Shown piece by piece: positions 1 through 8,760 of a stretch of DNA of 41,001 bases. Position 1 is the first letter of the stretch, and every line of letters begins with the position of its first letter. Position numbers and translations under genes: made by a program. Origin of the DNA: a virus; IMG/VR virus record IMGVR_UViG_3300045999_005687, positions 1 to 41,001 of that record; one strand, 5' to 3'. The notes beneath the pieces are model-generated. The model did no database searches. It was not told the origin of the DNA and worked only from the letters and a program-made list of their open reading frames with translations.

Positions 1-127
1 GCGCGTCAGCGGCCTGCTGACAAGCAGCGAGTGGCAGTCGCTCATCAGTGTCTACAACACCTGGCGTGATGCCCGCATCCAAGATGCCGACAGCGTGGCC
101 GCCAACAGTGTTGGCACCACCGTCAGC
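1..127. repeat. Left copy of 127-bp terminal overlap
   Basis: Bases 1-127 are identical to 40875-41001. The repeat lies inside a coding frame and has exactly the length of a common assembler k-mer, so it most likely marks closure of a circular contig rather than a biological terminal repeat. Confidence 0.95.
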
Positions 128-643
128 CTAACCGCCAGTGCCAATGGCCTCAGCTGGAGTGGTATCGGCTGTTGGTTCACCAGTGCACCAAGCGGTGAGC
201 AAGCCGGTCGCTACATCCAGGCCAGCGTGGAGCTAGTGGATGCAGCACAAGCGCTGCAGGTTGCACTACGGCAGAAGGAAAAGGCCAAGAGTGCCGAGGA
301 CCGTCCCGCACTTGGGACGTTCACCCTTGGCAGCTGCACGCTAACCCTGTTGCGCCCGCCCGTGACCTACCAAGACGTGCCGCAAATGCAGCTCACCGCT
401 GCAGGCACCAGCTACATCACTGGGCCGCTGACGGCAACCAAGGTATATGCGCTGGAAGGCGAGACGAATGCCAGTGGCTGGACGGCGCTGCAAAGCTGGT
501 TTGAAACCACAGTCGGCACCACACCAGCAGCAGGTGCTTACTTCCCCGTCAGTGCTCCAACGGCTACAGCCACCAATGACGTGGTGAACGGTTTGAAGGT
601 CATCACGTACACGGTCTCGCTCAGCGTTGGAGTTGCTCAATGA
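1..643 (+). CDS. Tail protein following the tape measure (3' part; gene starts at 40774)
   Basis: The frame is open from base 2 and joins, through the terminal overlap, an ATG at 40774, giving a protein of about 247 residues on the circle. It sits directly after the tape measure and overlaps the large tail-tip gene by ATGA, the position usually held by a distal-tail (Dit-like) or minor tail protein in siphophages. The sequence is rich in Ser, Thr, Ala and Gly, as in beta-rich virion proteins, and I recognise no specific family. The ATG at base 95 is internal and should not be used as the start. The role is inferred from gene order. Confidence 0.85.
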   Translation, partial: RVSGLLTSSEWQSLISVYNTWRDARIQDADSVAANSVGTTVSLTASANGLSWSGIGCWFTSAPSGEQAGRYIQASVELVDAAQALQVALRQKEKAKSAEDRPALGTFTLGSCTLTLLRPPVTYQDVPQMQLTAAGTSYITGPLTATKVYALEGETNASGWTALQSWFETTVGTTPAAGAYFPVSAPTATATNDVVNGLKVITYTVSLSVGVAQ

Positions 644-3600
644 CGGTTGATGTTCGCGCCAAGGTTTTCTGCAACCTCGGCACCGTCATCCAAGGCAGCC
701 TTGCTGATGAAGCGCTCAGCGCTGGCCAGGGGTTGATCACTTGTCGGGGACAGGTGGTGCTCAATGGGCTGAGCACACCAGCTGTGGGCAGCACTGTCAA
801 CTTTGGCTGGGTACGCGGCAGCACCATTGCCCGGATCCCGCGCACGTTGCGGGTACTGAGCAGCTTTGCTGACCCCTTTCGCGGCACCACCACGGTGCAG
901 CTGGGCGACAAGCTCGTTTATCTGGCCAACCTGCGCGGTGCCAAGGCGCAAGAGGAAGAGCCTGATGGCACCAATGGCCCTGATCCGGCCAATTACCCCA
1001 GCAGTGACTTCGACTACGACAGCCCTAACGCTTGCTATCTGCCGAAGGCAGGTGCCAAGCCGTTCAACTTCTCTACGCCGGATGCTGCCAGCAAGCTGAC
1101 GGTGCGTGAGGAATACGCCCTGGCACCGGCCAAGGTGATGGGCCGTGCACCGATGGGCATCTACGCCAGCTCAGTGCTGAGCAAATGCTGCTTTGCGCTG
1201 GGCATCTCGTTCACCGGCCAGCCGCTCACCAACGTCTTCCAAGACGACTTTGATCTGAGCGCCGGCTACGTGCAGGTGATTGATCAGCTGCTGAGCAGCG
1301 AGTCGCTGTTTGGCTACCTGACCGAAAACGAGACGCTGCAGATTGTCACCATTGACGGCTACGGCAGCGGCCCGCTGATCACCACCGATGAGCTGATTGA
1401 CCTGAGCGGCATCAATCAGGGCATCCTCCCCGGTCAGACCATCAGCGTCACCTTTGACTACAAGCGCCTCAAAGACACCGCTGCTGATGAAGCGCAGGCC
1501 GAGCTGGATGCCGAAGAAGCCGCGCAGCAGGTACTAGACGACCCGACTTCAACGCCTGAGGAAGAAGCCTCTGCGCAGGAGGAGTTGGATGACTTGGCTG
1601 AGGCTGAGCGTCAGCGCAACTGGGAAGAAGACACCAGCGTTACCTATAACCAGGAGTACACCTTCACGGTTGAAGAGGACGGCACAACGGTCTACAGCGC
1701 CACGTTCAGCCACAACCCCACAACCACCACCAGCACCACCTACGACGAGAGCAACTACGCCACGCTGCGCCGGTCTGTAGAGAAGCGAATCGTTGCCAGC
1801 GAGGTGGGCACCATCCTGCAGGCGGTCATCAACGCCAAGTACGAGGCCGGTGAAATCGGTGGTCCGCAGACCGGCGCCAACGACACGATCCTGCGCCAGT
1901 CCGCCCAACGCGAACTGGAGTTCACCACTGAAGAGACGTTTGAGTACGAGGTCGTCAAGGAAGAGGCCACCAACGAACCGCAGGCTCTGCCCCCAGACAA
2001 GCTTTGCCCTGACCCCAGCGGCACTGAGCGCGTCGTTGACGAAGACGCAAGCAAGCCCAAGCCGGTTGAGAAGCGTCAGATCAAAACGACGGTCACGCGC
2101 TACGAACCGCTGTGCAGCCTTCTGGCAAAGATGAACGTCAGCGGCTACGACTTCAGCACTTACGACCTGAACAACCTGCCGACTGCTCCCTACATCTCAG
2201 AGCAGACGATCACCTACTACGACACCAACCAGCCCACCGGCCAGACAAAGACGCGAGTGGACCGCTACTTGGCCCACGCGATCACGTTGGAAGGTCAGCA
2301 GTGGGTGGCAGAAAAGGGCACCAATGTCACCACTGACAATCAGCTGAACGAGCTGCTGGATCGCGGCTCCCAGCTGGTATTCAGCCACACCGAGGTGAGC
2401 ATCCAGCGGGATCGCACCTTTGGCGTGCAGCAGCGCCCTAGTAAAGAGCAGCTGCAGGCGGACGACAAGGAAAAGGATCTGCCTGTTGGCGGAGGCAACG
2501 ACAAGGGCCAGCAGCAGGTTGATTTGGAGCAGGAAAACAGCACCGTCGAAAGCTCACCCAAGACGCAGGTGCCCATGCCTTTGGCCTCAGATGACGCGGT
2601 GGTGTGGACGGCAGATAACGGCTACGAGTTCAAGGGCAGCAATGCCTCGTCCATGGCGATGCGTTATGCCCGCACCGTGAATGCGTTGCTGCGTGGCAAC
2701 CGCGCTGGCTTGTCACTGCAGCTGGCGGCCAAGGGGATGCCCCTGTATCCGCTGTCGTCTGTGTATCTGCAGGCGGGCGGGTTAACTGCGAGCTACAAGA
2801 GCAACGGCATGAGCTGGTCGTTCAACAGCGACGGGGTGCTCTGTGCCATGGACGCGCTGTTTGTGAGCGGCATCAGCGGCACAGGCACCCGCTGGTTTCC
2901 GGTGGCACCGGGCATCACGACGCTGCCGAGCAATCCGACCGTGAGCACCAACAGCGCTGCACCGGCCAACAGCACAACGACACCAGGCGGGTTCAACCCC
3001 ACTGCGCCTGGCTCAATCTTCAACAGCCTGCCAAGCGGTCAAGCGCCGGTCTATGCACAGAGCATTGCTCCCAGCAGTGGCGTGCCGGTTGTGATCGAGA
3101 CGCTGCCAGTGGTGGCGGGTACTCGCAGCATCGTGTCGGTGCTGGATCGGGACTACGCACTAACGCTCCCTGCTGGCACGGCAGTACTGGTGACGAAAGC
3201 CAAAGTGACAGCCGCAACGCATCTGGCTGCAGCAGTGGGCGCCGTCACGTTGAGCGGTCAGTCCGCAGGTCGCACTTATACGCGCCGTGTTCAGGCTGCT
3301 GCAGGCAGCTTTATTTGCACTGGCTATAGCGCTGGCAGCGTGCGCACCTACGGCATCGGCACGAACGCCGGCACGTTCACGCAGGCTGGTCAGCCTGCCC
3401 TGTTGGCGTACCAACAAAGCGCATTAGCAGCAGAGGCCGGCAGCTTCGTGATGAACGGCCAAACCGCCGCATTCCAAGTGCGCATCAATCTGGTCGCCAA
3501 CGCAGCTGCATTCGCAACCACCGGCCAACCGGCAACACTGTTACGCCAGTACAGGCTCGTGGGTGCGGCAGGGTCGTTCACGCTCACCGGCAAAGACAGC

Positions 3601-4293
3601 GGCTACACCCAGCCCGACCCCTACATCAACGATGTCTCCATCTTGCTGCATATGGATGGAGACAACAACGGGACGCTGTTTCCAGACAGCAGCACCAATT
3701 CAGCATCTAACACCGTTACGACGACTGGAAGCCCCTATACGACCACCAGCAACAAGAAATACGGTACTGCGTCAGCTGCTTTTGACGGGTCCTCGAACCT
3801 GCTCTACGGCTCCGGCTCAACGCTCTGGGCGTTTGGGTCAGGAGACTTCACGGTGGAAGCGTGGGTGTCACTCACGGCTATCAGCGGCGCCCAGTGCGTT
3901 GTGACCTGGGGCAGAACGTCAAGCCCTTCTTGGAGGCTTGATGTCACTGGTACCAACGGCGGTCAGCTTGAGTTCTACTACTGGAAGAGCGCTAGTCAGA
4001 ACTCAGTTGTCGGCACCTACGCATTTGCCTCTAACACGTGGTATCACGTTGCTGTATCCCGCGCCAGCGGAAACATCAGGTTGTTTGTCAACGGCACACA
4101 AGTGGGAAGCACAACAGCAGACGCCGGCACCATTGATACCTCGACGTATTTTTTGGCCATCGCCCGCTTACGAACAAGCACGTCTTGGACAAACGCGCTC
4201 ACAGGCAACATCGACGACCTACGCATCACAAAAGGAGTCGGCCGTTACACCGCCAACTTCACCGCTCCCGCTGCGGCGTTCCCCAACCCCTAA
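640..4293 (+). CDS. Large tail-tip/receptor-binding protein with C-terminal LamG-like domain
   Basis: This 1,217-residue protein is the largest in the genome and overlaps the preceding stop codon by ATGA. Its N-terminal part is probably the tail-hub/tip section. Residues about 278-335 form a very acidic helical stretch rich in Glu, Asp and Ala. Residues about 860-990 hold around five repeats of roughly 25 residues built on an AGSFxxTGQxA pattern. Residues about 996-1217 look like a concanavalin/LamG jelly-roll, with motifs such as FTVEAWV, WYHVAVSR and IRLFVNGTQVG, ending in IDDLRITKGVGRY. Such domains bind carbohydrate, so host-surface recognition is the likely job. It lies between a Dit-position gene and small virion proteins. 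The fold calls are from motif recognition only. Confidence 0.85.
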   Translation: MTVDVRAKVFCNLGTVIQGSLADEALSAGQGLITCRGQVVLNGLSTPAVGSTVNFGWVRGSTIARIPRTLRVLSSFADPFRGTTTVQLGDKLVYLANLRGAKAQEEEPDGTNGPDPANYPSSDFDYDSPNACYLPKAGAKPFNFSTPDAASKLTVREEYALAPAKVMGRAPMGIYASSVLSKCCFALGISFTGQPLTNVFQDDFDLSAGYVQVIDQLLSSESLFGYLTENETLQIVTIDGYGSGPLITTDELIDLSGINQGILPGQTISVTFDYKRLKDTAADEAQAELDAEEAAQQVLDDPTSTPEEEASAQEELDDLAEAERQRNWEEDTSVTYNQEYTFTVEEDGTTVYSATFSHNPTTTTSTTYDESNYATLRRSVEKRIVASEVGTILQAVINAKYEAGEIGGPQTGANDTILRQSAQRELEFTTEETFEYEVVKEEATNEPQALPPDKLCPDPSGTERVVDEDASKPKPVEKRQIKTTVTRYEPLCSLLAKMNVSGYDFSTYDLNNLPTAPYISEQTITYYDTNQPTGQTKTRVDRYLAHAITLEGQQWVAEKGTNVTTDNQLNELLDRGSQLVFSHTEVSIQRDRTFGVQQRPSKEQLQADDKEKDLPVGGGNDKGQQQVDLEQENSTVESSPKTQVPMPLASDDAVVWTADNGYEFKGSNASSMAMRYARTVNALLRGNRAGLSLQLAAKGMPLYPLSSVYLQAGGLTASYKSNGMSWSFNSDGVLCAMDALFVSGISGTGTRWFPVAPGITTLPSNPTVSTNSAAPANSTTTPGGFNPTAPGSIFNSLPSGQAPVYAQSIAPSSGVPVVIETLPVVAGTRSIVSVLDRDYALTLPAGTAVLVTKAKVTAATHLAAAVGAVTLSGQSAGRTYTRRVQAAAGSFICTGYSAGSVRTYGIGTNAGTFTQAGQPALLAYQQSALAAEAGSFVMNGQTAAFQVRINLVANAAAFATTGQPATLLRQYRLVGAAGSFTLTGKDSGYTQPDPYINDVSILLHMDGDNNGTLFPDSSTNSASNTVTTTGSPYTTTSNKKYGTASAAFDGSSNLLYGSGSTLWAFGSGDFTVEAWVSLTAISGAQCVVTWGRTSSPSWRLDVTGTNGGQLEFYYWKSASQNSVVGTYAFASNTWYHVAVSRASGNIRLFVNGTQVGSTTADAGTIDTSTYFLAIARLRTSTSWTNALTGNIDDLRITKGVGRYTANFTAPAAAFPNP

Positions 4294-4296
4294 TCA

Positions 4297-4308
4297 CCGG
4301 CAACCTAG
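4297..4308 (+). promoter_or_regulatory. GGVAACYTAG element
   Basis: CCGGCAACCTAG in the gap before the 4327 gene, ending 18 bases before its ATG. It is one of the recurring late-gene elements; four copies share this exact 18-base spacing. Confidence 0.65.
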
Positions 4309-4326
4309 CCCTAAAGACCTGCGTTC

Positions 4327-4749
4327 ATGGCTGCATTCAATAAGTTCAATAGCTTCGTGGAAGCGTTGGCCGAAAAGAAGCACGACCTCGGTGCAGACAC
4401 GCTGAAGGTGCTGCTTACGAACACCGCCCCATTGGCCACCAACAGCGTTAAAGCAGACCTCACTGAGATCTCTGCTGGCAACGGCTACACGGCCGGCGGC
4501 AATACCGCCTCGGTGACCAGCTCGGCGCAGACCTCGGGCACCTACAAGCTGGTACTCAGTGATCCCACAACTTGGACCGCCAGCGGTGGGAGCATTGGCC
4601 CGTTCCGTTATGCCGTGCTCTACAACGACACTGCCGCCAACGATGAGCTGATCGGCTGGTGGGACTACGGCAGTGCAGTCACCTTGGCTGCTGGTGAATC
4701 TTTCGCGGTTGACTTTGATCCGACCACCGGCGTTCTGACCCTGGCCTGA
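4327..4749 (+). CDS. Small virion protein, tail-fibre region
   Basis: 140 residues starting MAAFNKFNSFVEALAEKKHD. Proteins of this type (NKF..FVE.LAE.KH...D.LKV.LTNT.P) recur in phage structural regions and in metagenomic phages; I recognise the pattern but know no established function. The body is Thr/Ala/Gly-rich and probably a beta-sandwich. It is preceded by a late-gene element and its stop overlaps the next start by one base (TGATG), so the two are probably translationally coupled. A fibre, decoration or tip component fits the context. Confidence 0.8.
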   Translation: MAAFNKFNSFVEALAEKKHDLGADTLKVLLTNTAPLATNSVKADLTEISAGNGYTAGGNTASVTSSAQTSGTYKLVLSDPTTWTASGGSIGPFRYAVLYNDTAANDELIGWWDYGSAVTLAAGESFAVDFDPTTGVLTLA

Positions 4750-5150
4750 TGGCACTGACCACCACGATCAGCACCAAAGAGCTGCAGCGCCAAGCTGCAG
4801 AAGCCTTTGAAGGGCAGACCTACACCGTCTTCTTGGCGGTCAACAGTGGCACGCTGACGGCCGAATCCACTGCAGCTGTATGGCTGGCGGTCAAGGCTTC
4901 TGGGGGCGGCTACGCCGATGTGACTGGCACGATTGGCACCGGTGCTTACGTGTCCGGCAACGCTCGCTACGAGCTGCCCGCTATCAATGCCACCTTCACG
5001 GCCACTGGCGTGGGCTTTACCTACGACACGGTGTGCATCAGGATCGGCACTGCCACTTACCTGCACAGCCTGCTGGTTGAAACACCCAGCGTGACGATGG
5101 CCGCAGGGCAATCCAAGACCTACACGATCACCTTGGCCGTTGACGACTGA
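4749..5150 (+). CDS. Hypothetical virion protein (fibre region)
   Basis: 133 residues, overlapping the upstream stop by one base. The sequence is Thr/Ala/Val-rich with alternating beta-strand character and no Cys-rich or catalytic motif. It lies eight bases before the next gene in a tight run of structural genes. I do not recognise a family; a small adaptor or tip protein is inferred from location. Confidence 0.75.
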   Translation: MALTTTISTKELQRQAAEAFEGQTYTVFLAVNSGTLTAESTAAVWLAVKASGGGYADVTGTIGTGAYVSGNARYELPAINATFTATGVGFTYDTVCIRIGTATYLHSLLVETPSVTMAAGQSKTYTITLAVDD

Positions 5151-5158
5151 GGCACGGC

Positions 5159-6418
5159 ATGAGCACAAGCATCCGCGTTGATGTCACGCTCCAACGCCTG
5201 CAAAATCAAAGTCGTCAAGCAACTGAGCAGAATCGCAGCGACAAGCAGCAGCGTGAGCAAGCGTTTAAATCGGCAGGGTTAGCGCCAACTGCGGCCGACG
5301 TTGCGGCAGTCGGCAACACAGTTGACGCTCGCGCTGTTGAGTCAACCGGAGCCAGGGTTAGGTCACTGTTTGAGGCTAGAAGGCCCGCTGCTCAACGTCT
5401 GGCTACAGCATGGGCGCTTTGGACTGCTGACTGGCTGGGACTAGCCCGTGAGGGTGGCACCGGCCTATTTGACGCTGAAGGTGATCAATACGTTTACAGA
5501 TACTTTGACGCCAAAGATCTCAATTTCTTGTTTACCAAGCAGGCGAGCAGGCCTAGCGACCTTCCACCGACAAGTTTAAGTGTTGCGCAGCGCAGTTACG
5601 TTTATAGCGCGCCACTGGCAAGCCCAAATGTCACTGATAGCAACTGCGGTGGGCGCGAATACATTGGAAGCAATGGCGGCATGTTTGCCAACGGCAGCTT
5701 CGTGCCCGGCTTTCACTACACGCAATCACCGGTCATGGCATCTCGCCAAGGTGTGCTGTATGGCGTGCAGCGGCACTCTGTTGCGTACACCAACACCCCG
5801 TGGACACGGCAAATCTCTGGCCCAACGTCTCCAAGCGGTGTGACTCGTGAGTATCTTTATGTCTATTTTCGCTTTAATTCCAGAACGTCTAAGTTAGATG
5901 TCAAGACTGACAGCGCCACCTACACCACGACAACTGGCTCCATTGATGTGTCACCTTATGTTGAGGGCGGTTCTGTATGGGCGGACAAGTATTTGCAAAA
6001 CGCTTTTAGCGGAGACCCATCCTTGCCACTGCGAGCCATTGGCTATTACGGGGACTACCACCTGCAGAACGGACGAGCCAGCTTTCTCCGAAGACACGCG
6101 GCTGGATCAAGCGTTTACAGCAACCTGTACTCATCCATTTCGCGTGTTCTATGGGGTCAGGGAGAATTGCTGCAGTGGACTACCTTTGATGTTGGTGGCG
6201 CAGCTCCTGCCGAATTAAAGGTCGCGTTGGAGGCTTGTTTGGCTGAGGTGCCAACGCAAGCCTTTATAGCCACACCCGCGTTCAAAACCCAAGCCGAACT
6301 TGATTATTACAACGAGCTGTCACTGGCAGTTGTTGATCGACTGCTGCCAACTGGTGAGGACCAGTTCTACGCCCCGACGGGGCCGTATCTGTATCCGTTA
6401 CTGCTACCGCCTCAATGA
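5159..6418 (+). CDS. Putative tail fibre/appendage protein
   Basis: 419 residues. The first 50 residues are polar and helical (many Gln, Arg and Asn), as expected for a trimerising stem or attachment segment. The rest is rich in Tyr, Ser, Gly and aromatic residues, typical of receptor-binding virion proteins. It starts eight bases after the previous stop and overlaps the following small gene by ATGA. No named family is recognised and the fibre role is inferred from position. Codon and base use is slightly more AT-rich than its neighbours, which would fit exchange of host-range modules. Confidence 0.75.
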   Translation: MSTSIRVDVTLQRLQNQSRQATEQNRSDKQQREQAFKSAGLAPTAADVAAVGNTVDARAVESTGARVRSLFEARRPAAQRLATAWALWTADWLGLAREGGTGLFDAEGDQYVYRYFDAKDLNFLFTKQASRPSDLPPTSLSVAQRSYVYSAPLASPNVTDSNCGGREYIGSNGGMFANGSFVPGFHYTQSPVMASRQGVLYGVQRHSVAYTNTPWTRQISGPTSPSGVTREYLYVYFRFNSRTSKLDVKTDSATYTTTTGSIDVSPYVEGGSVWADKYLQNAFSGDPSLPLRAIGYYGDYHLQNGRASFLRRHAAGSSVYSNLYSSISRVLWGQGELLQWTTFDVGGAAPAELKVALEACLAEVPTQAFIATPAFKTQAELDYYNELSLAVVDRLLPTGEDQFYAPTGPYLYPLLLPPQ

Positions 6419-6540
6419 ACAACGAAGCCTTGGCCCGCCTTAAGCAACAAATGGCAGCGCTGACAAAGTACAACCGCGAACAGCGCCTGAAACGAGAGAA
6501 GGAGATCCAGCTACGGTTACAGCAAACAACAAAGCGCTGA
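6415..6540 (+). CDS. Small basic helical protein (41 aa)
   Basis: A 41-residue reading frame starting MNNEALARLKQQMAALTKYN that overlaps the preceding stop by ATGA and ends five bases before the next start. It is almost entirely Lys/Arg/Gln/Leu helix and probably a coiled coil. The tight spacing on both sides supports a real gene. No function can be assigned; a small fibre-assembly helper is one possibility. Confidence 0.65.
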   Translation: MNNEALARLKQQMAALTKYNREQRLKREKEIQLRLQQTTKR

Positions 6541-6545
6541 GCTGT

Positions 6546-7130
6546 ATGCCCACCCTCCCCTTTGTTCAAGCGCCAGAGGCACCCAAGGTGCGGCGTCTTG
6601 GCACACCAGCTAGCGGCATTTTGGAGATGCCGGTGTTGGGTGGTCTGACCGTTGGCGAGTCAGCAGTGGTGAGCGAACTGTTGGCCGCTGAGCAGAGCGC
6701 TTTTGTCAAAGGTGCGCAGATCGCCGATGCGATTGCCAAGGCCGAAGAGATCAGCATTTCCGAAGCGTTCAGCATCATCGAAAGCGCGATCAGCGGCAAA
6801 GCGCTGGAGGCTGAGGCTGAAGCCATTCGCACTCGCCATGCCGAGCAGATCGAGCAGGTGGCACGGGTGTATGCCAGCGCCGGTCAGCGCAACATGGAGG
6901 CCACGGTGACTGCGTTGATTCGATGCCGCTGCAGCCTCAGCGACTGGGGAGTGGAGGACACCCGCCAGATACATCGCGCCCTGTTCAACGCAATTTGGGC
7001 GTTGGCGCAGGAGGAGCAGGAAGCCGAGGCGATGCCCAACGACCCACCCACTGAGGAAGAATTGGGAAAGCCGCTGCCGGCGGATGGCGCCGGGGCGAAA
7101 CGGACTGGGCGGCGATCTTCTACGACCTAG
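6546..7130 (+). CDS. Putative tail assembly chaperone, short (G-like) product
   Basis: 194 residues in frame 0. It is mostly alpha-helical, with a GGLTVGESAVVSELLAAEQ segment near residue 30 and long Ala/Glu-rich helices. Near its end lies a lambda-type slippery heptamer, GGGAAAG (7064-7070), in the correct X-XXY-YYZ phase, and the -1 frame is open from 7055 to 7717. This is the architecture of siphophage tail assembly chaperones (lambda G and GT), which coat the tape measure during tail assembly. The identification rests mainly on that architecture. The position is unusual, because these genes normally sit directly before the tape measure, whereas here they lie about 7 kb after it. Confidence 0.8.
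   Translation: MPTLPFVQAPEAPKVRRLGTPASGILEMPVLGGLTVGESAVVSELLAAEQSAFVKGAQIADAIAKAEEISISEAFSIIESAISGKALEAEAEAIRTRHAEQIEQVARVYASAGQRNMEATVTALIRCRCSLSDWGVEDTRQIHRALFNAIWALAQEEQEAEAMPNDPPTEEELGKPLPADGAGAKRTGRRSSTT
7053..7093 (+). other. Programmed -1 ribosomal frameshift signal
   Basis: The slippery heptamer GGGAAAG is at 7064-7070, read in the upstream frame as G GGA AAG, the same heptamer as lambda G/GT. Six bases later comes a perfect 6-bp GC hairpin: CCGGCG 7077-7082, loop GATGG, CGCCGG 7088-7093. A purine-rich GAGGA at 7053-7057 lies six bases upstream and could act as an internal stimulatory Shine-Dalgarno. The -1 frame has a stop at 7052-7054 and is then open to 7717. Confidence 0.85.
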
Positions 7131-7717
7131 CGCACGGCTACCCCGGACAGTTCCACCGCACCAGCTACCAACGCGAGCTGCGCAGTGTTGTGCTGCGGGC
7201 GTGGAAGGAACTGCAGCGGATCCGCCGCGAGCAGGTGCAGCTGCAAGAGCTGCCCGTCGCTCAGCTGGCGGCACTACTGGCCAACGTCAACCGTGACCCC
7301 AAGAAAGGCAAGCCCTTCAGCCTGCAGGACTTCACCTTGTTTGCTGAGGAACGCAAGGACGACAGCGTGTTGACCCCTGAGGTTGCAGCTGTGGCCCTAG
7401 AGCTGCGCCACGAGGACAAGGCACCACCGCTGTTGATCACCTGCTGGCCGCAGGTCTTGGTCAGCGTCAAGGACGGCACCAAGGTGCCCAGTCCCCGAGC
7501 GCTGCGCAGTGACGACGATGCGGTGTGGGTGCTGGCACCCAAGTGGGAAGGCAGCAACGTGCGCGGCGGATTAGTGCTTGTTCGTGGGCGGATCAGCGGC
7601 ACCATCGTCCTGAGAGACCTGGACAAGCCACTGTTGAGCAATGCCTTCAAGCTGCCGGAACGCCCTGGTTTCGGCTGGATTGAGGCAGGCTGTCTCCTTG
7701 TCGCGGCGGAAATCTAG
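7070..7717 (+). CDS. C-terminal extension of tail assembly chaperone (GT-like), via -1 frameshift
   Basis: After slippage at 7064-7070 the ribosome continues in this frame for 215 residues, giving a fusion of about 390 residues. The first residues read as protein immediately (GETDWAAIFYDLAHGYPG), matching the W...I...LA..YPG pattern of the T-domain of tail assembly chaperones. There is no good start codon or ribosome site ahead of this coding stretch; the GTG at 7190 would discard the conserved part. The distal part (from about 7400) is beta-rich and makes the extension longer than usual T domains, so it may carry a second function. Confidence 0.75.
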   Translation, partial: AAAGGWRRGETDWAAIFYDLAHGYPGQFHRTSYQRELRSVVLRAWKELQRIRREQVQLQELPVAQLAALLANVNRDPKKGKPFSLQDFTLFAEERKDDSVLTPEVAAVALELRHEDKAPPLLITCWPQVLVSVKDGTKVPSPRALRSDDDAVWVLAPKWEGSNVRGGLVLVRGRISGTIVLRDLDKPLLSNAFKLPERPGFGWIEAGCLLVAAEI

Positions 7718-7721
7718 GCCC

Positions 7722-8111
7722 ATGGACGTGCTCACCCTCCGCACCGAGCTAGAGACCGTCCTGGTCAACTACTTGGGCGACTACACCCTGGCCAATGGCG
7801 CCAAGACGCCAGCGATCTCTGTGCGAGCTGCTGGGGAAAGCCTGCCGCCCAACACCACCGTCACTGGCATGGAGGTGGTGATCCTGCGGGAGCCTGAGCT
7901 GGTGCCCGTGCGCCAGTACAGCCGTGAGCAAGCCTTCAGCCGCTGGACGCTGTATCTGGTGGACTGGAGCGGTGACACCAGCCTTCAGGAAGTAGGTGGT
8001 GTGCTGATCAGCCAGTACCCCGGCAGCAATGCCGTCAGCATCAACGTGCCCCGTGGTGTGGGGCCAAGATCGCAGATGCGCGTTGACATCCAGACCGATC
8101 CCGAGGCATAG
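7722..8111 (+). CDS. Hypothetical virion-associated protein
   Basis: 129 residues starting with the ATG at 7722 (MDVLTLRTELETVLVNYLGD), four bases after the preceding stop; a longer upstream extension overlaps the chaperone extension and is unlikely. It has an N-terminal helix followed by a mixed alpha/beta body with no catalytic motif. Its size and fold pattern resemble tail-terminator or minor tail proteins, but I cannot assign a family. Context is the distal tail/fibre block. Confidence 0.7.
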   Translation: MDVLTLRTELETVLVNYLGDYTLANGAKTPAISVRAAGESLPPNTTVTGMEVVILREPELVPVRQYSREQAFSRWTLYLVDWSGDTSLQEVGGVLISQYPGSNAVSINVPRGVGPRSQMRVDIQTDPEA

Positions 8112-8128
8112 CGCCGGAAACCTTGGTT

Positions 8129-8473
8129 ATGGCGATCACACCAGCGAGCTACAACATCCGCCCGCAGCGCCGGGCTGACTATCCGCTGGCGGTGCAGTTC
8201 AAAGACAGCGCTGGCAACGGCATCAACATCACCGGTTGGACGGTGTTGGCCCAAGTGTGGGACAAGACGCGCACCACCAAGTACGGCGACTTCACCGTGA
8301 CCGTCACAGCTGCTGCAACAGGCAGCGTGACGCTGACCCTGCCGTACACGATCACGGCAACCCTGCCAGATGAGTGCCGGTATGACGTGATGCTGATCAA
8401 TGCCAACGGCCTGCGTGAGTATTACCTAGAGGGAATTGTCAGGCCCTCTCAGGGCTATACAGCACCAGCGTGA
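8129..8473 (+). CDS. Fibre/baseplate adaptor protein, BppU-N-like
   Basis: 114 residues starting at the ATG at 8129; an in-frame TTG six bases earlier lies inside a GGAAACCTTG variant of the late-gene element. The pattern DYPLAVQFKDSAGNGINITG then W.V.AQVWDKTRTT is typical of the small beta-sandwich at the start of upper-baseplate or fibre proteins (BppU-N-like), where it anchors appendages to the tail. It overlaps the next gene by one base. The family call comes from motif memory. Confidence 0.7.
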   Translation: MAITPASYNIRPQRRADYPLAVQFKDSAGNGINITGWTVLAQVWDKTRTTKYGDFTVTVTAAATGSVTLTLPYTITATLPDECRYDVMLINANGLREYYLEGIVRPSQGYTAPA

Positions 8474-8760
8474 TGTCAAACAGCGTTGAGGTCAGCAGCA
8501 CCGGACAGGTGCTTGTCACCGAAGTAGCGGAACAGACCGTTGAGGTCATCTCGCCCACTGCACCGCTGACGGTTGAGGTGCAAACAGCTGGTCCGCAAGG
8601 CCCACCGGTGAGCGAGGTGCTCACACTTGCCGATCTTGTTGATGTGGATGTAACTGGCAAGGTCGCCAGCAGCGTTCTGTACTACGACAACACTTCCGGC
8701 AAATGGCTGGGCAATGACATCAACACCGTCGTCACACTCACAGACGGCGGCAATTTCTAG
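8473..8760 (+). CDS. Hypothetical fibre-region protein with collagen-like patch
   Basis: 95 residues from the ATG at 8473, overlapping the upstream TGA by one base. The N-terminal half is a Val/Thr/Glu beta stretch, followed by a short collagen-like GPQGPP patch and then a LADLVDVDV segment common in phage fibre linkers. It is probably a fibre-stem or linker component. No receptor-binding domain is visible. Confidence 0.7.
   Translation: MSNSVEVSSTGQVLVTEVAEQTVEVISPTAPLTVEVQTAGPQGPPVSEVLTLADLVDVDVTGKVASSVLYYDNTSGKWLGNDINTVVTLTDGGNF

Noticed and set aside
1-127. Terminal repeat as a T7-like direct terminal repeat of the virion DNA
   Set aside because: The length equals a common k-mer, it lies in the middle of a gene, and no gene or regulatory boundary coincides with it.
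4294-5168. Long minus-strand frames opposite the small virion genes
   Set aside because: They mirror well-supported + strand genes, have no ribosome sites and read as low-complexity or Cys/Arg-rich sequence.
7190-7717. Separate gene starting at GTG 7190
   Set aside because: Protein-like sequence in this frame begins 110 bases earlier at a lambda-type slippery site; a start at 7190 would discard the conserved WAAIFYDLAHGYPG segment.
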